From Ailanthus altissimus (taxonomy: Eukaryota > Streptophyta > Magnoliopsida > Sapindales > Simaroubaceae), in contig OX327696.1 in the NCBI GenBank assembly GCA_946807835.1, positions 1,500,501 to 1,564,500 of the forward strand: a stretch of DNA of 64,000 nt, given 5' to 3'. Shown piece after piece: positions 12,421 through 24,170 of this stretch. Positions within the stretch are counted from its first letter, which is position 1. Every line of letters starts with the position of its first letter. The notes beneath the pieces were generated by a model. That model made no database searches. It worked only from the letters and a program-made list of their open reading frames with translations, and was not told where the DNA came from. A program made the position numbers and the translations under genes.

Positions 12421-12872
12421 GGTCTAAATCTCATCTAATAGAGAAAATTATCGGTAATATTATGGACAGACTTAGTGATACATTTCAAAGTGACAACAAA
12501 GACTTAGTTGGAGTAGGATTCCGCGTAAAAAAAAATTAAATCTTTATTAAGTATTTGAGTGTAACGATGTTCGCAATTTGGGTATTTGAGGCATTGTTGG
12601 TATAGGCAAGACAACAATTGCTGGTGTTATTTTCAACAAGATTTCCAAATATTTTAAAGATTATCACTTTGTTTAAAATGTTAGAGAAGCAAAAAAGAAT
12701 AGAGAATTACATCTATTGCAATTACAACTTTTCTTTGCCATTTTAGAGGATGAAAATGTATAGTATGGCATTTCCAACGTTAGTTTTCAAAGCAAAATCA
12801 ATCACAAAAAAGTTTTAATTGTTTTTGATGATATAATTCATCTAAAACAAATAGAATTTTTAATTGGATAAA
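12421..12872 (+). pseudogene. NB-ARC exon relic of a diverged TNL
   Basis: Degraded start of the NB-ARC exon of a TNL gene, more diverged than TNL1 and TNL2. It begins after an intron-like stretch and reads LIEKIIGNIMDRLSDTF and DLVGVGFRVKK. After a small frame change come GIVGIGKTTIAGVIFNKIS (P-loop), a VREAKKNRELHLLQLQLFF-like stretch, and VLIVFDDIIHLKQIEFLIG (kinase-2) ending at 12870. Stops interrupt it near 12536, 12587, 12675 and 12761. Everything after kinase-2 is missing: no GLPL, MHD or LRR follows. There is no TIR exon directly upstream. A dead fragment showing that the cluster once held another receptor. Confidence 0.88.
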
Positions 12873-13682
12873 GTGAAATAATATTATTACCATATCTTTT
12901 ATTTTTATTTATTGTCTTGACTCATTTATTTTACTCTAATAATAACTGACCAGATCGGTTTGTGTAAATGAGTTTATATCCATTGTTTGTATGTGTAGTA
13001 CTACTACTTTATAAAATTTACTTTTTTTTTTATATTTATTGTAAAAGTGAGTTTATTGAGTATTTTGTATTTTATATATATATTTTTATAATTTGTACAT
13101 CGTTTTCTTCTTTTGCTCTGTTGATGCTTTTGCGATGTGTACAAAAGAGATACGAGCCCCAGTTGTTGCCGTTGTTGATATCTCGATATTCTGTCGTCAG
13201 TTGATGTTTGTATTTGTGACCGTTGATTTGGAGTTGAAATTTTGAATCTGGGATCGTGGCCGATCGAATCAGATAGGTCGTAAACTAAGGTTTGTCTCTT
13301 TCCGTTAGAATTGTCATGGATCATAAACTTTTGTTTCTTATTTTGATGCTTTTCCTTTTGTAAGAAATATCATGTTCTTTTAAAACATTGTCTTTAAATT
13401 TTGACATAATAGTAAAGTATATAATATTACCAAATAAATAAACTAATTTAATATAACATTAAATATTTATTTATTTAATTTTTACTTAGATGAGAGAATT
13501 TGAATTTGAGACTCTCAATGCGGTCTAATTATCATTAAATTACACTTTTGACTACAAAGTTGACATTTTTTTTTTTGGATAATGACATATTTTGACATAT
13601 TTATTAGTAAATCATAAGAAATTGATTGTGTTTGAATAACAAACACGAAAATACCTCGAAGCTCCAAGATTGAAGTAAATAA

Positions 13683-13716
<34 letters not shown>

Positions 13717-14485
13717 CCAGTTTCACAGTTCAATTTCTTTTCATAATATCTTTTTTTTTTTTTTCCTTTTGGCAGCTGTAAGCTTTATTTTTATGTATAA
13801 TGATTTATGAAGAATGAGGGCTACGTGAATGCCACTTATTTTTATAATGATAGGATAACAACGTCAGCTATTATTTTTAATATATTATAATTATTGATTA
13901 ATAGCACATCAATTAAGATATAAAATTGTTATTATAGAAATTTGAGTTCTCACATCATTACTTAAGTTTGAGTTCTCCAAAATTAATTACAGAATTAGTA
14001 ACGTTAGTGAAAAAAATACAGAGAGAAGGTGTATAATGATTTAAGTTAAGGATTTTCAAAATCTTTTCCACACTTTTTAAGTCACTGTATAATGATTTGT
14101 AGCCTTGAAATTTGCCCAAATTTCTAAGTACTGAAATTTTGTTTCAGACTTGCCCTACTACACACACACAAATAAATAAGTATTTATACATTGAAAGTGT
14201 TAACCAAATGGATAAGTTGTTTGAATAATTTCATTTAATATGTCAGTAATACACTAATAGTTTGGCTAATTAACTTGGTGATAACCAAATAATTTCATTG
14301 AATAATTTTATTGATAACCAACTTATTACCCTCCGTAGTTAACTAAAATCATTAACTTTATGGCGTTATGGACTAATGCGATAATTTTAAAAATAAAAAA
14401 AATTAAATTAGATGTTTGAGTATAAACAAAAGATTAAACTGGTATTATTTTTTATATGATTATCATTCTTCGTATGAAGTACTAT
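12873..14485. other. AT-rich non-coding DNA, diverged copy of 52.1-52.9 kb
   Basis: No supported gene. Several blocks match 52080-52960 in order: CATATCTTTTATTTTTATTT near 12892 and 52098, AAAATACCTCGAAGCTC near 13648 and 52617, and a stretch near 13860-13960 similar to 52680-52780. Contains a TA microsatellite at 13687-13713. The matching order suggests an old segmental duplication now interrupted differently in each copy. Confidence 0.6.
13687..13713. repeat. (TA)n microsatellite
   Basis: Uninterrupted run of alternating T and A, about 26 bases. Confidence 0.95.
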
Positions 14486-14584
14486 GCTTTTTTTTATTTA
14501 GTTTTAGAGGTGAAGACACCTGTCACAATTTTATTGATCAGCTTTATTCAGTTTTGTGTTGAAAAAGGATCGATACTTTCACGT
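14486..14584 (+). pseudogene. TIR domain relic
   Basis: About 100 bases encode the beginning of a TIR domain: FSFRGEDTCHNFIDQLYSVLC, a stop, then KRIDTFT. This corresponds to the opening of the TNL2 TIR exon (LSFRGEDTRYNFTSHLHAAL, KQIDTF). No start codon or N-terminal leader is clear, and the rest of the TIR exon is missing. It lies downstream of the NBS relic, so the two need not come from one gene. Confidence 0.82.
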
Positions 14585-16503
14585 GGACTTTTTACGTCTT
14601 GTTCATGGGGATTAATTTTAACATGACCCTTTCTCTTATTGAGTTTCCACTTATGTCGGTGTTTGTGAATCAAAATCAACGTTCCTTGACGCGTAATAAA
14701 CACTGTATTGAAATTTCAACAACAAGTGCCCACAAAATGAGATAAAATTATTATAAAAATTCCTCATAACAATATAAATAAATAATATATACTTTTTTTT
14801 ATTCTTCTTCTTCTTCTTCTTCTTACTTGTTAGACAAAGTATAATACACCTCACTCATTACAATTAATTTAATAAGCCAACAACTTTATTTTTTAAAATT
14901 ATATAAATATGCACATATAGCTTCTTACATCCCCTCTGTTGATTATTAAACTTCATTAACTGACCTAATGAAAAATCTCTTTTTTTTTATAAAAAAAAAA
15001 TACTAATTTACTTAATACTATTTGACATTTTTTTTTTTAAATTTCTTTAAGCAGAATCAAAATTTTATTTTCCTCCTTCTCATATAGTTTTATAAAACAG
15101 AAGTAGAACAATAAATACAGTGTCCAAAATAATCCTTGCTAGAGTAAGAGATATAAAAAGACTCAGAGTAGTATGTCATAATAAGAATAATACTAGATTT
15201 CTTAAAAATTAGCACAAAATTAAGGTGTTACTTATAAGATTTTTAATTATAATCGATATAAAAACTGAACTTTCCATTACTATCTATTTTAAATATTATC
15301 ACTAATTTCTAAATCTTATTTAGACAGCAATTTAGTCTTTTGTTATTAGGGGTAGAGTTACAAATTGCGTTGAAAAACAATATATAACAAACAAAATTAA
15401 TTGTAATATGTAGGTATTATGTATCATTCAAAAACGAAAAATAACAAAATAATAGTAATAATATAGTTATAATCTACACAAATTTAAATGTTAGAAATAA
15501 TAAGAACTCAACATAAGTTTTATTTAAACAAGATCCTACGTTTTGAAATTTCTCAATCTTCTCCATGTGAACTAACTTGGTGAGATGGTGTCTATTTTTC
15601 TTTTATTTTAATCTTTTTTTTTCTTTTTCATAAAAATACAAGACATGTCCTTTAAAAACATGCGATATTGAAATTTCAACTACTACAAATAAATGCCCAC
15701 AAAACTCTATTTAAGGCATCTTCTATGAAATTGTCTTGAAGTTTCAAATATAGCATCTTGGCCCCTTCTGTGGGTACTACTCGTTGTACTAATTAATACA
15801 ATTAAAATCCTTTACAACAAATTCATTCTCTTTAATTTTACTTTCTCTCACTTTGTTTTTTCATCACCGAAAGAAGTCTTGGTCAATTTGGTCAAAATTT
15901 CAACTAAAGCCAACAAACAATGCTTCTTCAATGAACTTTCCTTGACGAAACACGACACCTTAGCCCTACTCACGACAGTAATAATGCAACTGAAATCTTT
16001 TACAAATTCATGCTCCTTGGATTCTCTTTTCTCTTTTTCTTATTATGTCATATATCCTTCTGCCTGTCACACGTAACAATTCATTTTTTTTTGGCTCATA
16101 TATCATCCTTCTTCTTCTTCTCCTCCCAATCATATGATTATGATTCCTCAAATGAAGTAGGATGAGTTCCTTACCAAATAATAATTGGTAAGTAAATGAA
16201 TAAGAATTGATTAGAAATCGTACAATTAAATGATTAATGTTCACATATATATTGCCTAAGATTTATAATAAATGATATTATAAGAATCAGATCAGATTTA
16301 TCTACAATTAATATGATATAATGAATAAAAAGACGTATGATATAACAACATATTAAATCATTTTATTGAAGAGAGTTAATTATGTTGCATATTTTCTAAT
16401 TATTTTAGTTGATCAAGTTCTTATAATTAACTATTTCTCTGAAAAATCTTTTCTACTATTTCTAGTTTTATGATATCAAATCTGTAGCCATTGAACCTGT
16501 TTC
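14585..16503. repeat. AT-rich non-coding DNA; segmental duplication copy B
   Basis: No gene is seen. The part from about 15215 to 16440 is a direct copy of 11095-12250, about 4.1 kb away. Copy B carries an extra ~110 bp with a pyrimidine-rich CTTCTTCTTCTTCTC run (near 16105-16125). A (TTC)n microsatellite lies at 14803-14823. Confidence 0.78.
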
Positions 16504-17770
16504 TTGTTTGAGATCCTACTGGAGGTTTTGGCCGTCAGTTTTAATAAAGTATGCGTTAATGAAATATGTAGCTTTTGTAGCTGTTTCTTGTTTGAGATCT
16601 TGTTAGAGTTTTTGGCCGTCAGATATAATCATTGTTCCATTCAAAAAAACTATTCTATGATTATTGTGTTAATGAAAAATGGTGAGAGTTCAAAGACAAT
16701 TCCTTGTCATCGGCTGGATTATTAGAATGGCAGTTGGCCTGATTTGAGTAGGCACAAATAAGAGGTCAGCGAGTACTAGGCTTGGATGAATAATTAATCT
16801 AGACCATTGATTTGAGCATGATGTTTATTAAGTTTTAGGCATTCTATCAGAAGATATTTTGATTAAATTATCTGGACCGAGATTCTTTGTTTTTCATGTT
16901 GTATTTTTGTTTTCGGCTTTTTTAACCAATATGATAAGTATTTTCTTCTGTATCTTTCCACTTGTCATTAACTCATTGGCCATGGTAGATTACATATATA
17001 ATGTTCACTTTTGGATTTCTTAGGTAGAACTTTTACAGCAATTTTTGGAAGTAAAATATTTATCTGTAGAGCATAAAAATTATTATTAAATTTAAAAAAA
17101 AAACTATTTTGATCTAGTAGTTAGTTTGGTTATATAATTTACAAGGAATTTTTCTTAATGAAATTGTGAAAAGAAGATATAAATTATAATGGATATGAAT
17201 AAATAAAAAATTTAATTAAATTGATTTTTTAAGAACAATATGTCAAATAATATATTAAAGGTTTCTTATATGAAATTAAAAAAATAAGAACAAGATTTAA
17301 CTTGTGTTAATAGTTTATTGATAAAGAGTTAATAGTACATCTTTATCTGTACTTTAGTGAAATTTTTAAATTTAAATTTCTCTCCTTCCTATATTAATAT
17401 ATATAATAAAATTTTAAATATTAATAAAAAATTATAAAAAATAATATAATGTTGAGTAATAATATATAAATTTTTGATAGAGTAACTATTTCCTACCCAG
17501 GGGAAATGACTAGTTAACCAAACAACATTAAAAAAAAAAAAGATAATAAAGAATTCCTTTTTCTCCGAAAGAAACTTCGACGAAACGTACTCTTCATGAC
17601 TTCTGAACTGTAAAAGACGCAGGCACAGTCTTCTACCTTGGACCTACAGTCAATAAGTTTGTGGTTCAAGGCACCTTCAATGAAATTATTATTGCAGAAA
17701 GAAAAATAGATATGAAATTATAATGGCATTTCCTGGAAGTTCAGAGGAAGTAGCTAATGAAAGCGTAAGC
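16504..17770 (+). repeat. Copy 1 of DRP2-flank segment with TNL-promoter-like end
   Basis: This segment matches 19600-20760 in the same orientation, about 3.1 kb apart. Its left part (GTTTCTTGTTTGAGATC, itself present twice at 16498 and 16581) corresponds to the flank just downstream of the DRP2 exon relic in the other copy, so it is probably old DRP2 3' UTR or downstream DNA. The right end (about 17700-17770, GAAATTATAATGGCATTTCC and AGTAGCTAATGAAAGCG) resembles 40372-40432 just upstream of TNL2. A short exon-like stretch lies at 17616-17690. No complete gene. Confidence 0.72.
17616..17690 (+). pseudogene. Exon-like stretch of unknown origin
   Basis: Within copy 1 an open stretch reads DAGTVFYLGPTVNKFVVQ followed by GTFNEI, with composition and codon use that look more like coding DNA than the surrounding AT-rich sequence. 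The second copy (about 20680-20750) is altered but keeps the pattern of VFY, KF and the GGCACCTTCAATGAAATTAT block. I do not recognise the protein. There is no start, no clear splice site and no continuation, so at best this is a gene fragment. Confidence 0.3.
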
Positions 17771-19224
17771 TAAGCTGCCAGTTCGTTAAAAATTGTCAAA
17801 CACTATCTTTAATTAAAGGCTTCTTATATAAAATTGAAAACGTAAACCCAATATTACTAATTTATAACAAAATAACAAAATAACTTCACATGCTAGTCTT
17901 TCAACCCCTGAAAGAAAAACAAGACAAAAGCATTTCTCTCTCCCTCTCTCCAACTTCACTTGGCCGAATCTCTCTCATGGGAGAATGAATATGCTTTCTT
18001 TTGTTTTGTTTCAATTTGTTACAATAAATTAATCAATTGCTTTCACCATTTTTTTAATGCATAAAATATTATCATTATAATAAAAAGTGTTCCCTCTATT
18101 AATTAAGAGATGGCCGGCCACCTATTTGAATCAAATGAATAAAATTCATTTAATGACCTACAATGATTCCATCTAATACAATATGCCTCCATCATTCACA
18201 ATGGTATATTATTTAATTTTATTAAATAAAAAATTAATTTAACTTATATTAATAATGTTTAGTGGATTAAATATACACAATAATATTATAAAATAAAACA
18301 AAATTATTTTTTTCATTTTTTTATTGATATATCATGATACAAAATTAAGGTACAAAATTAAAAGCTTAGATTTTTGTCATTTGTTATCATCCTATTAATT
18401 AACAATTCTTGTTAACTAATTAAATAATGTACTTAATAATTAAGTCTTGACAAATGTACATCCTGAGGGATTTCAAAATAATTATTCTATTTTACTAAAA
18501 TTTATTGGATCAAATTATTCAATCCAGTCTGCTACCCTAATGCACAGAGAGTATACGTCATATTGTGAAACTCTCTACGTCTACACCTAATTTGTCATAT
18601 GAAGTTCCTCCATATGTCTATAAGCGATATCTCACACACACGTTACGGATATTACAAATCACTGCGTTAGATCATACAAATTGAGGTTATTGCATATTTA
18701 TATAATTCTTTCATCATTTATATCCTGAAATAGCAGAAGTATAGATCATCACTGTCAAATCTCTATTTATTCAAAATTTGATAAACAAATGATATTTTCA
18801 TTAAAATCTTATAGTATTATTATTGTGATATGGTTTATTTTAGATAGTGTAAATTAAGTGGGATCTTATAAAGAGTATTATTTGTTTATCAAATTTTGAG
18901 GTTTGGAAGGTAGATAATCATTGATTTAAACAAGAGGTCTGGTAACCCTCAAGAAATATGAGAGGTATTTAACCTTTTAAATGTTAATATGCTATTAAAC
19001 CTGTGCCACCTGACCTTCCCAATCTAGATGTTACCGTAAAGTTTCTCTCTAATAAAAGAAAAAGATTTGTGAGTACTATTTCATCCTAAAATGTGTCACT
19101 TTAATTATTCCTTTTGTTTGTCATTTGTTGATAAAAGTGATTTATAGATATTTTGTAGCTCTTCGATGGTATTGAAAAATATCAATTGATGACAATGCAA
19201 GTCCTTATTTTATCAAATTTGCAG
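17771..19224. other. AT-rich intergenic DNA
   Basis: No gene, RNA or repeat could be recognised. The last ~100 bases before 19225 look like the end of an intron belonging to the DRP2 exon relic, with a TTTGCAG acceptor at 19218-19224. Confidence 0.6.
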
Positions 19225-19448
19225 AAAGTAGCCCAAGAACAAGTGGAGCATCAGGCGATGATTGGAGATCTGCATTTAATGAAGCTGCAAATGGACCAGT
19301 GGAAGGCTACTCTTGATCTGCATCCAATGGTCACAGTCGGCGTCATGGTGATGTAAAATCTAGTTTAAACTCCAGCAGTCGACGGACTCCTAATCGGGTG
19401 CCGCCACCACCACCACCAACACAATCTAGTTCTTACAAGTACTTGTAG
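19225..19448 (+). pseudogene. Last exon of a dynamin-related protein 2 gene (relic)
   Basis: Plant DRP2 proteins are large GTPases of clathrin-mediated endocytosis and vesicle trafficking. This relic encodes only the extreme C-terminus, which is distinctive: SSPRTSGASGDDWRSAFNEA, AANGPVEGYS, then SASNGHSRRH, GDVKSSLNSSSRRTPNRVPP, a proline run and SSSYKYL before a TAG at 19446-19448. From family knowledge, the GDDWRSAF stretch, the SNGHSRR stretch and the proline-rich SRRTPNR tail are typical of DRP2A/DRP2B ends. A TGA at 19314-19316 interrupts it and a few residues after RRH appear deleted. It starts directly after an intact TTTGCAG acceptor, so it was copied as genomic DNA with intron attached, not from mRNA. 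GTPase, PH and GED domains are absent. Confidence 0.82.
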
Positions 19449-20820
19449 GTGGCTTGACAAATTTTTGGTTAACTCCACTACCACCACCACCATCACATAT
19501 TCACTCCATATATTTTTAGTGACTGAGCCCTACTTCCTTAGAATCATTAGAAGAGAAGGTGTTTGTGTACATAGGACTATATTCCCTGAACGTCCACAAT
19601 TTTTTTTAATGAAGTATGCGTTAATGAAATATGTTGCCTTTGTAGCTGTTTCTTGTTTGAGATCTTGCTGGAGTTTTTGGCTGTCAGATTTAATCATAGT
19701 CCATTCAAAAAAATATTCTATGATTATTATGCGTTAATGAAAAATGGTGAGAGCTCAAAGACAATTCCTTGTCATCGGTTGGATTTTTAGAATGGCAGTT
19801 GGACTGATTTGAGCCAGCACAAATAAGAGGTCAACAAGAACTAGGCAATAAAGATGAATGATTAATCTAAACTATTGATTTGAACATGATTTTTAGTAAG
19901 TTTTGGGCATTCTATCAGAAGATATTTTGATTAAATTATCTAGATTCAGATTCTTTGTTTTTTCATTTTGTATTTTTGTTTTCGGCTCTTTTAACCAATA
20001 TGATAAGACCAGTACTTTCTTCTGTATCTTTCCACCTGTCATTGACTCATTGGCCAAGGTAGATTACATATATAATGTTCACTTCTGGATTTCTTAGGAA
20101 GAACTTTTACAGTAATTTTTGGAAGTGGAATTTTTATCTGCAGAGCATAAAAATTATGATTAATTTAAAAAAAATTATTTTGATCTAGTAGTTAGTTTGG
20201 TTATATGATTTACAGGGAAAATTTTTTAATGAAATTGTTTAAAGAAGATATAAATTAAAATGGATATGAAGAAATAAAAATTTTAATAATATTAATTTTT
20301 TTAAAAATATATCAAATAATATATTGAAGGTTTCTTATATGAAATAAAAATATATAAGAACAAGATTTAACTTGTGTTAATAATTTAATGATAAAGAGTT
20401 AATTGTAAATTTTTAACTGTATTTTAGTAGAGTTTTTGAATTTAAATCTCTCCCTATATCAATATATATAATAAAAAATAATATAATATTTAGTAATAAC
20501 ATATAAATTTTTTATAGAGTAACTGTCTCCTACCCAATGGAAATGACAAGTTAACCAAACAACATTAAAAAAAAAAAAAAATTATAAAGAAGTTTGAACA
20601 TTAAAAGAATTCCTTTTTCTCTGAAAGAAGCTTCGACGAAACATACTCTTCATCACTTTGTTCCTGAGTTGTATAGACGCGGCCGGCAGACGCGGTGTTC
20701 TACTTTGTGGAGAAAGTTGATAAATTTATCAAAAGGCACCTTCAATGAAATTATTACTATGGCACCCCTCCAGCCGGCTGTCTTGAGATTTGATGGTAGA
20801 TATATGTACAACAGGTAAAT
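19449..20820 (+). repeat. Copy 2 of DRP2-flank segment
   Basis: Follows the DRP2 relic directly and probably begins with its 3' UTR. From about 19600 to 20760 it matches 16540-17690 (shared TAATGAAATATGT, TTGTTTGAGATCTTG, GAATTCCTTTTTCTC and GGCACCTTCAATGAAATTAT). The end at 20815-20819 is CAGGTAAAT, which resembles a splice donor, though no exon could be recognised upstream. No intact gene. Confidence 0.75.
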
Positions 20821-20929
20821 TAAAAAATATCAAAAGTTTCTTTAATATTTAGCTAAATATAAAATATATCTTTAAAATTAAATTATTAATAAAATTCTCT
20901 TTTATAATATTAAAAAATTAAATATAATA
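20821..20929. other. AT-rich lead-in to the minisatellite region
   Basis: Almost pure A/T sequence without clear periodicity; nothing else is seen. Confidence 0.5.
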
Positions 20930-22260
20930 TATTACATTATATATTTTAATTTTAATTTTAATAATATTAAATTTTATAATTCTAATTTTAATTCTAATTT
21001 TAATTTTAATTTTAATTACATTAAATTTTATAATTCTTATTTCAATTTTAAATTAATTACGTTAAATGTTATAATTTTAATTCTCTATTTATTTTAATTA
21101 GGTTAAATAATTTTAATTTCAATTTTAATTTTAATTTTAATTACGTTAAATATTATCATTTTAATTCTAAATTTAATTTTAATTACGTTAAATGATACAA
21201 TTCAAATTTCAATTACGTTAATATTATAATTACAATTTTAATTTTAATTTGAATTATGTTTAATGTTATAATTCTAATTCCAATTTTAATTATGTTAAAT
21301 TATTATAATTTCAAATTCAAATTTAATTTTCATTACATTAAATGTTATAATTTCAATTCCAATTTCGATTTCAATTATGTTAAATTTTAGAATTTCAATT
21401 CTAATTTTGATTTCAATTTTAATTACATTAAATATTATAATTATAATTTCAATATCAATTTTAATTATAATAAATATTATAATTCTAATTTCAATTACGT
21501 TAAATGCTATAATTATAATTTCAATTGCGTTAAATGTTATAATTCTAATTCCATTTCTATTTCTATTTCATTTATATTAAATGTTATAATTCTAAATTCA
21601 ATTTCAATTTTATTTACGTTAATAGTTACAATTCTAATTTCAATTATGTTAAATGTTATAATTTTAATTTCAATTCTAAGTTTAATTTTAATTGCATAAA
21701 ATATTACAATTTCAATTTCAATTTCACTTACTTTAAACATTATAATTCAAATTTCAATTTCAATTTTAATTACGTTAAAATTATAATTTCATTTCTAATT
21801 TAAATTTAAATTTTAATTAAATGTTAAATATTATAATTTCAATTCTAATTCTAATTTTAATGACATAAAATAATATAATTTCAATTTCAGTTTTAAATAC
21901 GTTAAATTTTATAATTTTAATTTTAATTATGTTAAATATTATAATTTTAATTTTAATTTCAATTTCAGCTTCAATTACATTAAACGTTATTATTCCAATT
22001 CCAATTTTAAACTCAATTTCAATTACGTTAAATGTTATAATTAATAATTTTAATCTTAATTGTAATAACATTAAATATTATAATTTTAATTCCAATAACA
22101 TTAAATATTATAATTTTAATTCCAATTCTAAGTTTAATTTCAATAACATTAAATGCTATAATTCTAGTTCTAATTTTAATTTTAATTACGTTAAATTTTA
22201 TAATTCTAATTTCAGTTTCTTTAAATGTTATAATTCTAAATCCAATTTCAATTTGATATA
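20930..22260 (+). repeat. Family A minisatellite array, plus orientation
   Basis: About 1.3 kb of a two-level repeat. Anchors of the form TTACGTTAAATGTTATAATT recur and between them runs a variable number of hexamers AATTTT, AATTTC, AATTCT or AATTCC. Anchor spacing is mostly 30-60 bp. Because hexamers keep frame, isoleucine- and asparagine-rich open frames appear on both strands, but these are not genes. Confidence 0.93.
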
Positions 22261-22893
22261 GTATAATTGGCTATATTTTTAAAATTAAATTAAATTAAAT
22301 GATAAAAGATTGAAAAAATAATTTGTAACTGTCGGTGAAAATGACGGCCGATTGGCGGCCAGATGCCATTTTTCGGCGATATTCTGACGATAAAAAATAT
22401 CAAATTTTACATCATTGAACTCTATTTTTCTTAATCTACACAATAATGGGTCATTTTTTTTACCCAAAAAAAGATTAAAAAACACCAAATGTAGTGATGA
22501 GAGATGGCAGCTATTAACAGCCCTCATCAAACGGTGGAGCGGTGACTTTTACCATCTCCACCTAAGGACAGATCGACCGTTGATCTATCCATAGGTAGGA
22601 GCGATGCAAGCACCTCCTCATCATTTGACAGTGAACGACAAAGGCTATGCCTTTCACCACCATACTTGGCTGTCTTTTAGTCTTTTTCTACTAAAAATAA
22701 CCCCATTATTATATAAATCAGAAAAATAAATTTTAATGAAATAAAATATGATCTTTTTGACACCTAAGACTCACCAAAAAATGACGGCCGACCGTTCTCT
22801 CCGGTGACAGTTACATATTTTTTTTTTTAATAATTTATCATTTAATTTAAATTTTTATAAAAATATTTTTAAAAATATTATCAATTATACGAT
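22260..22893. mobile_element. Short TIR element between A arrays
   Basis: The ends are imperfect inverted repeats of ~85 bp: GTATAATTGGCTATATTTTT near 22262 matches the reverse complement of the segment ending near 22892, followed inward by TGTAACTGTC and a GACGGCCG block on each side. Inside is a GC-richer segment (22500-22640) with no gene. An internal stretch near 22380-22450 resembles 46500-46590 and 49660-49740, so it may be related to the Mutator-like MITE described below. No transposase is present; a target duplication was not resolved in this AT-rich context. Confidence 0.62.
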
Positions 22894-23089
22894 GAAACGT
22901 ATTATTTTGTGCAACGTTCTAAATTTTAATTTAATTATGTGGTTAAATTACATTTTTATCTTTCCATCATTAAAATTAACGGTAAAAGTTAACATATTAG
23001 AAAAAATTATGTATTTTATCTCTAATTGGGGTAAAGTTATATTTATGTCTAAAATATTAGGGTAAATTTGTTATTATCCCTTAAATCTT
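22894..23089. repeat. Spacer module shared with 29.99-30.19 kb
   Basis: Contains ATTTTATCTCTAATTGGGGT and a TTATCCCTTA end, repeated in similar form at 30100-30190 in the same orientation. In both places a family A array follows, but the two arrays run in opposite directions. Confidence 0.6.
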
Positions 23090-24170
23090 ATAATTCATAT
23101 TTCAATTATAATTTCAGTTACGTTAAATGTTATAATTTTAATTACAATTTCAATTTTAATTAGGTTAAATAATTCAATTCTAAATTTAATTTCAATTACA
23201 TTAAATATTATAATTTTAATTCAAATTTTGATTTCAAAATGTTAAATGATAAAATTTCAATTCTAATTCCAATTCTAATTTGAATTACGTTAAATGTTAT
23301 CATTCTAATTTTAATTCAAATTCAATTTTAATTACCTTAAAAATTACAATTACAATTTTAATTTCAATTAATTTAAATGTTATAATTTCAATTTCAATTA
23401 TGTTAATTATTATAATTCAAATATAAATTTTAATTACATTAAATATTAATATTTCAAATCCAATTTCAATTACATAAAATGTTATAATTCCAATTCTAAT
23501 TTTAATTTTAATTACATTAAATGTTATAATTTCAATTCTAATTTTAATTTTAATTATGTTAAATATTATAATTCTAATTCGGATTTTGATTTCACTGACA
23601 TTCAATATTATAATTGTAATTTTAATTTCGATTTCTATTATATTAAATGTTATAATTTGAATTCTAATTCTAATTTTAATTACATAAAAATATTATAATT
23701 GTAATTTCAATTTCAAATACATTAAATGTTATAATTACAATTCCTATTTCAATTATGTTAAACGTTATAATTTTAATTTCAACTTTAATTACGTTAAACA
23801 TTATAATTCTAATTCTAATTTCAATTTCAACTTTAATTACGTTAAATGTTATAATTCCAATTCTAATTCTAATTTAAATTTCAATTATATTAAATGTTAT
23901 AAATTCAAATCTAATTTTAATTTCAATTACGTTAAATATTACAATTACAATTCTAATTTTAATTACATTAAATATGTAATTTCAAACACACTTTCAATTT
24001 CAAGTATATAAATGTTATAATTTTGGTTCCATTTATGATTCAAATTTTAATTATATTAAATGTTATAATTTTATTTTTAAATTTAAATTAAATTTTAATA
24101 AAGTTAAATGTTATAATTAAAATTCCAATTTAGATTTTAACAAATTTGAAATTGGAAGTTAGAAATATAT
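23090..24170 (+). repeat. Family A minisatellite array, plus orientation, second block
   Basis: Same hexamer ladder and anchor as 20930-22260. Probably one array with that block before the short TIR element and spacer separated them. Confidence 0.92.

Noticed and set aside
12968..13324. Open frames of 78 and 106 codons on opposite strands
   Set aside because: Overlapping, AT-driven, no recognisable domain; they lie in non-coding DNA partly duplicated at 52 kb.
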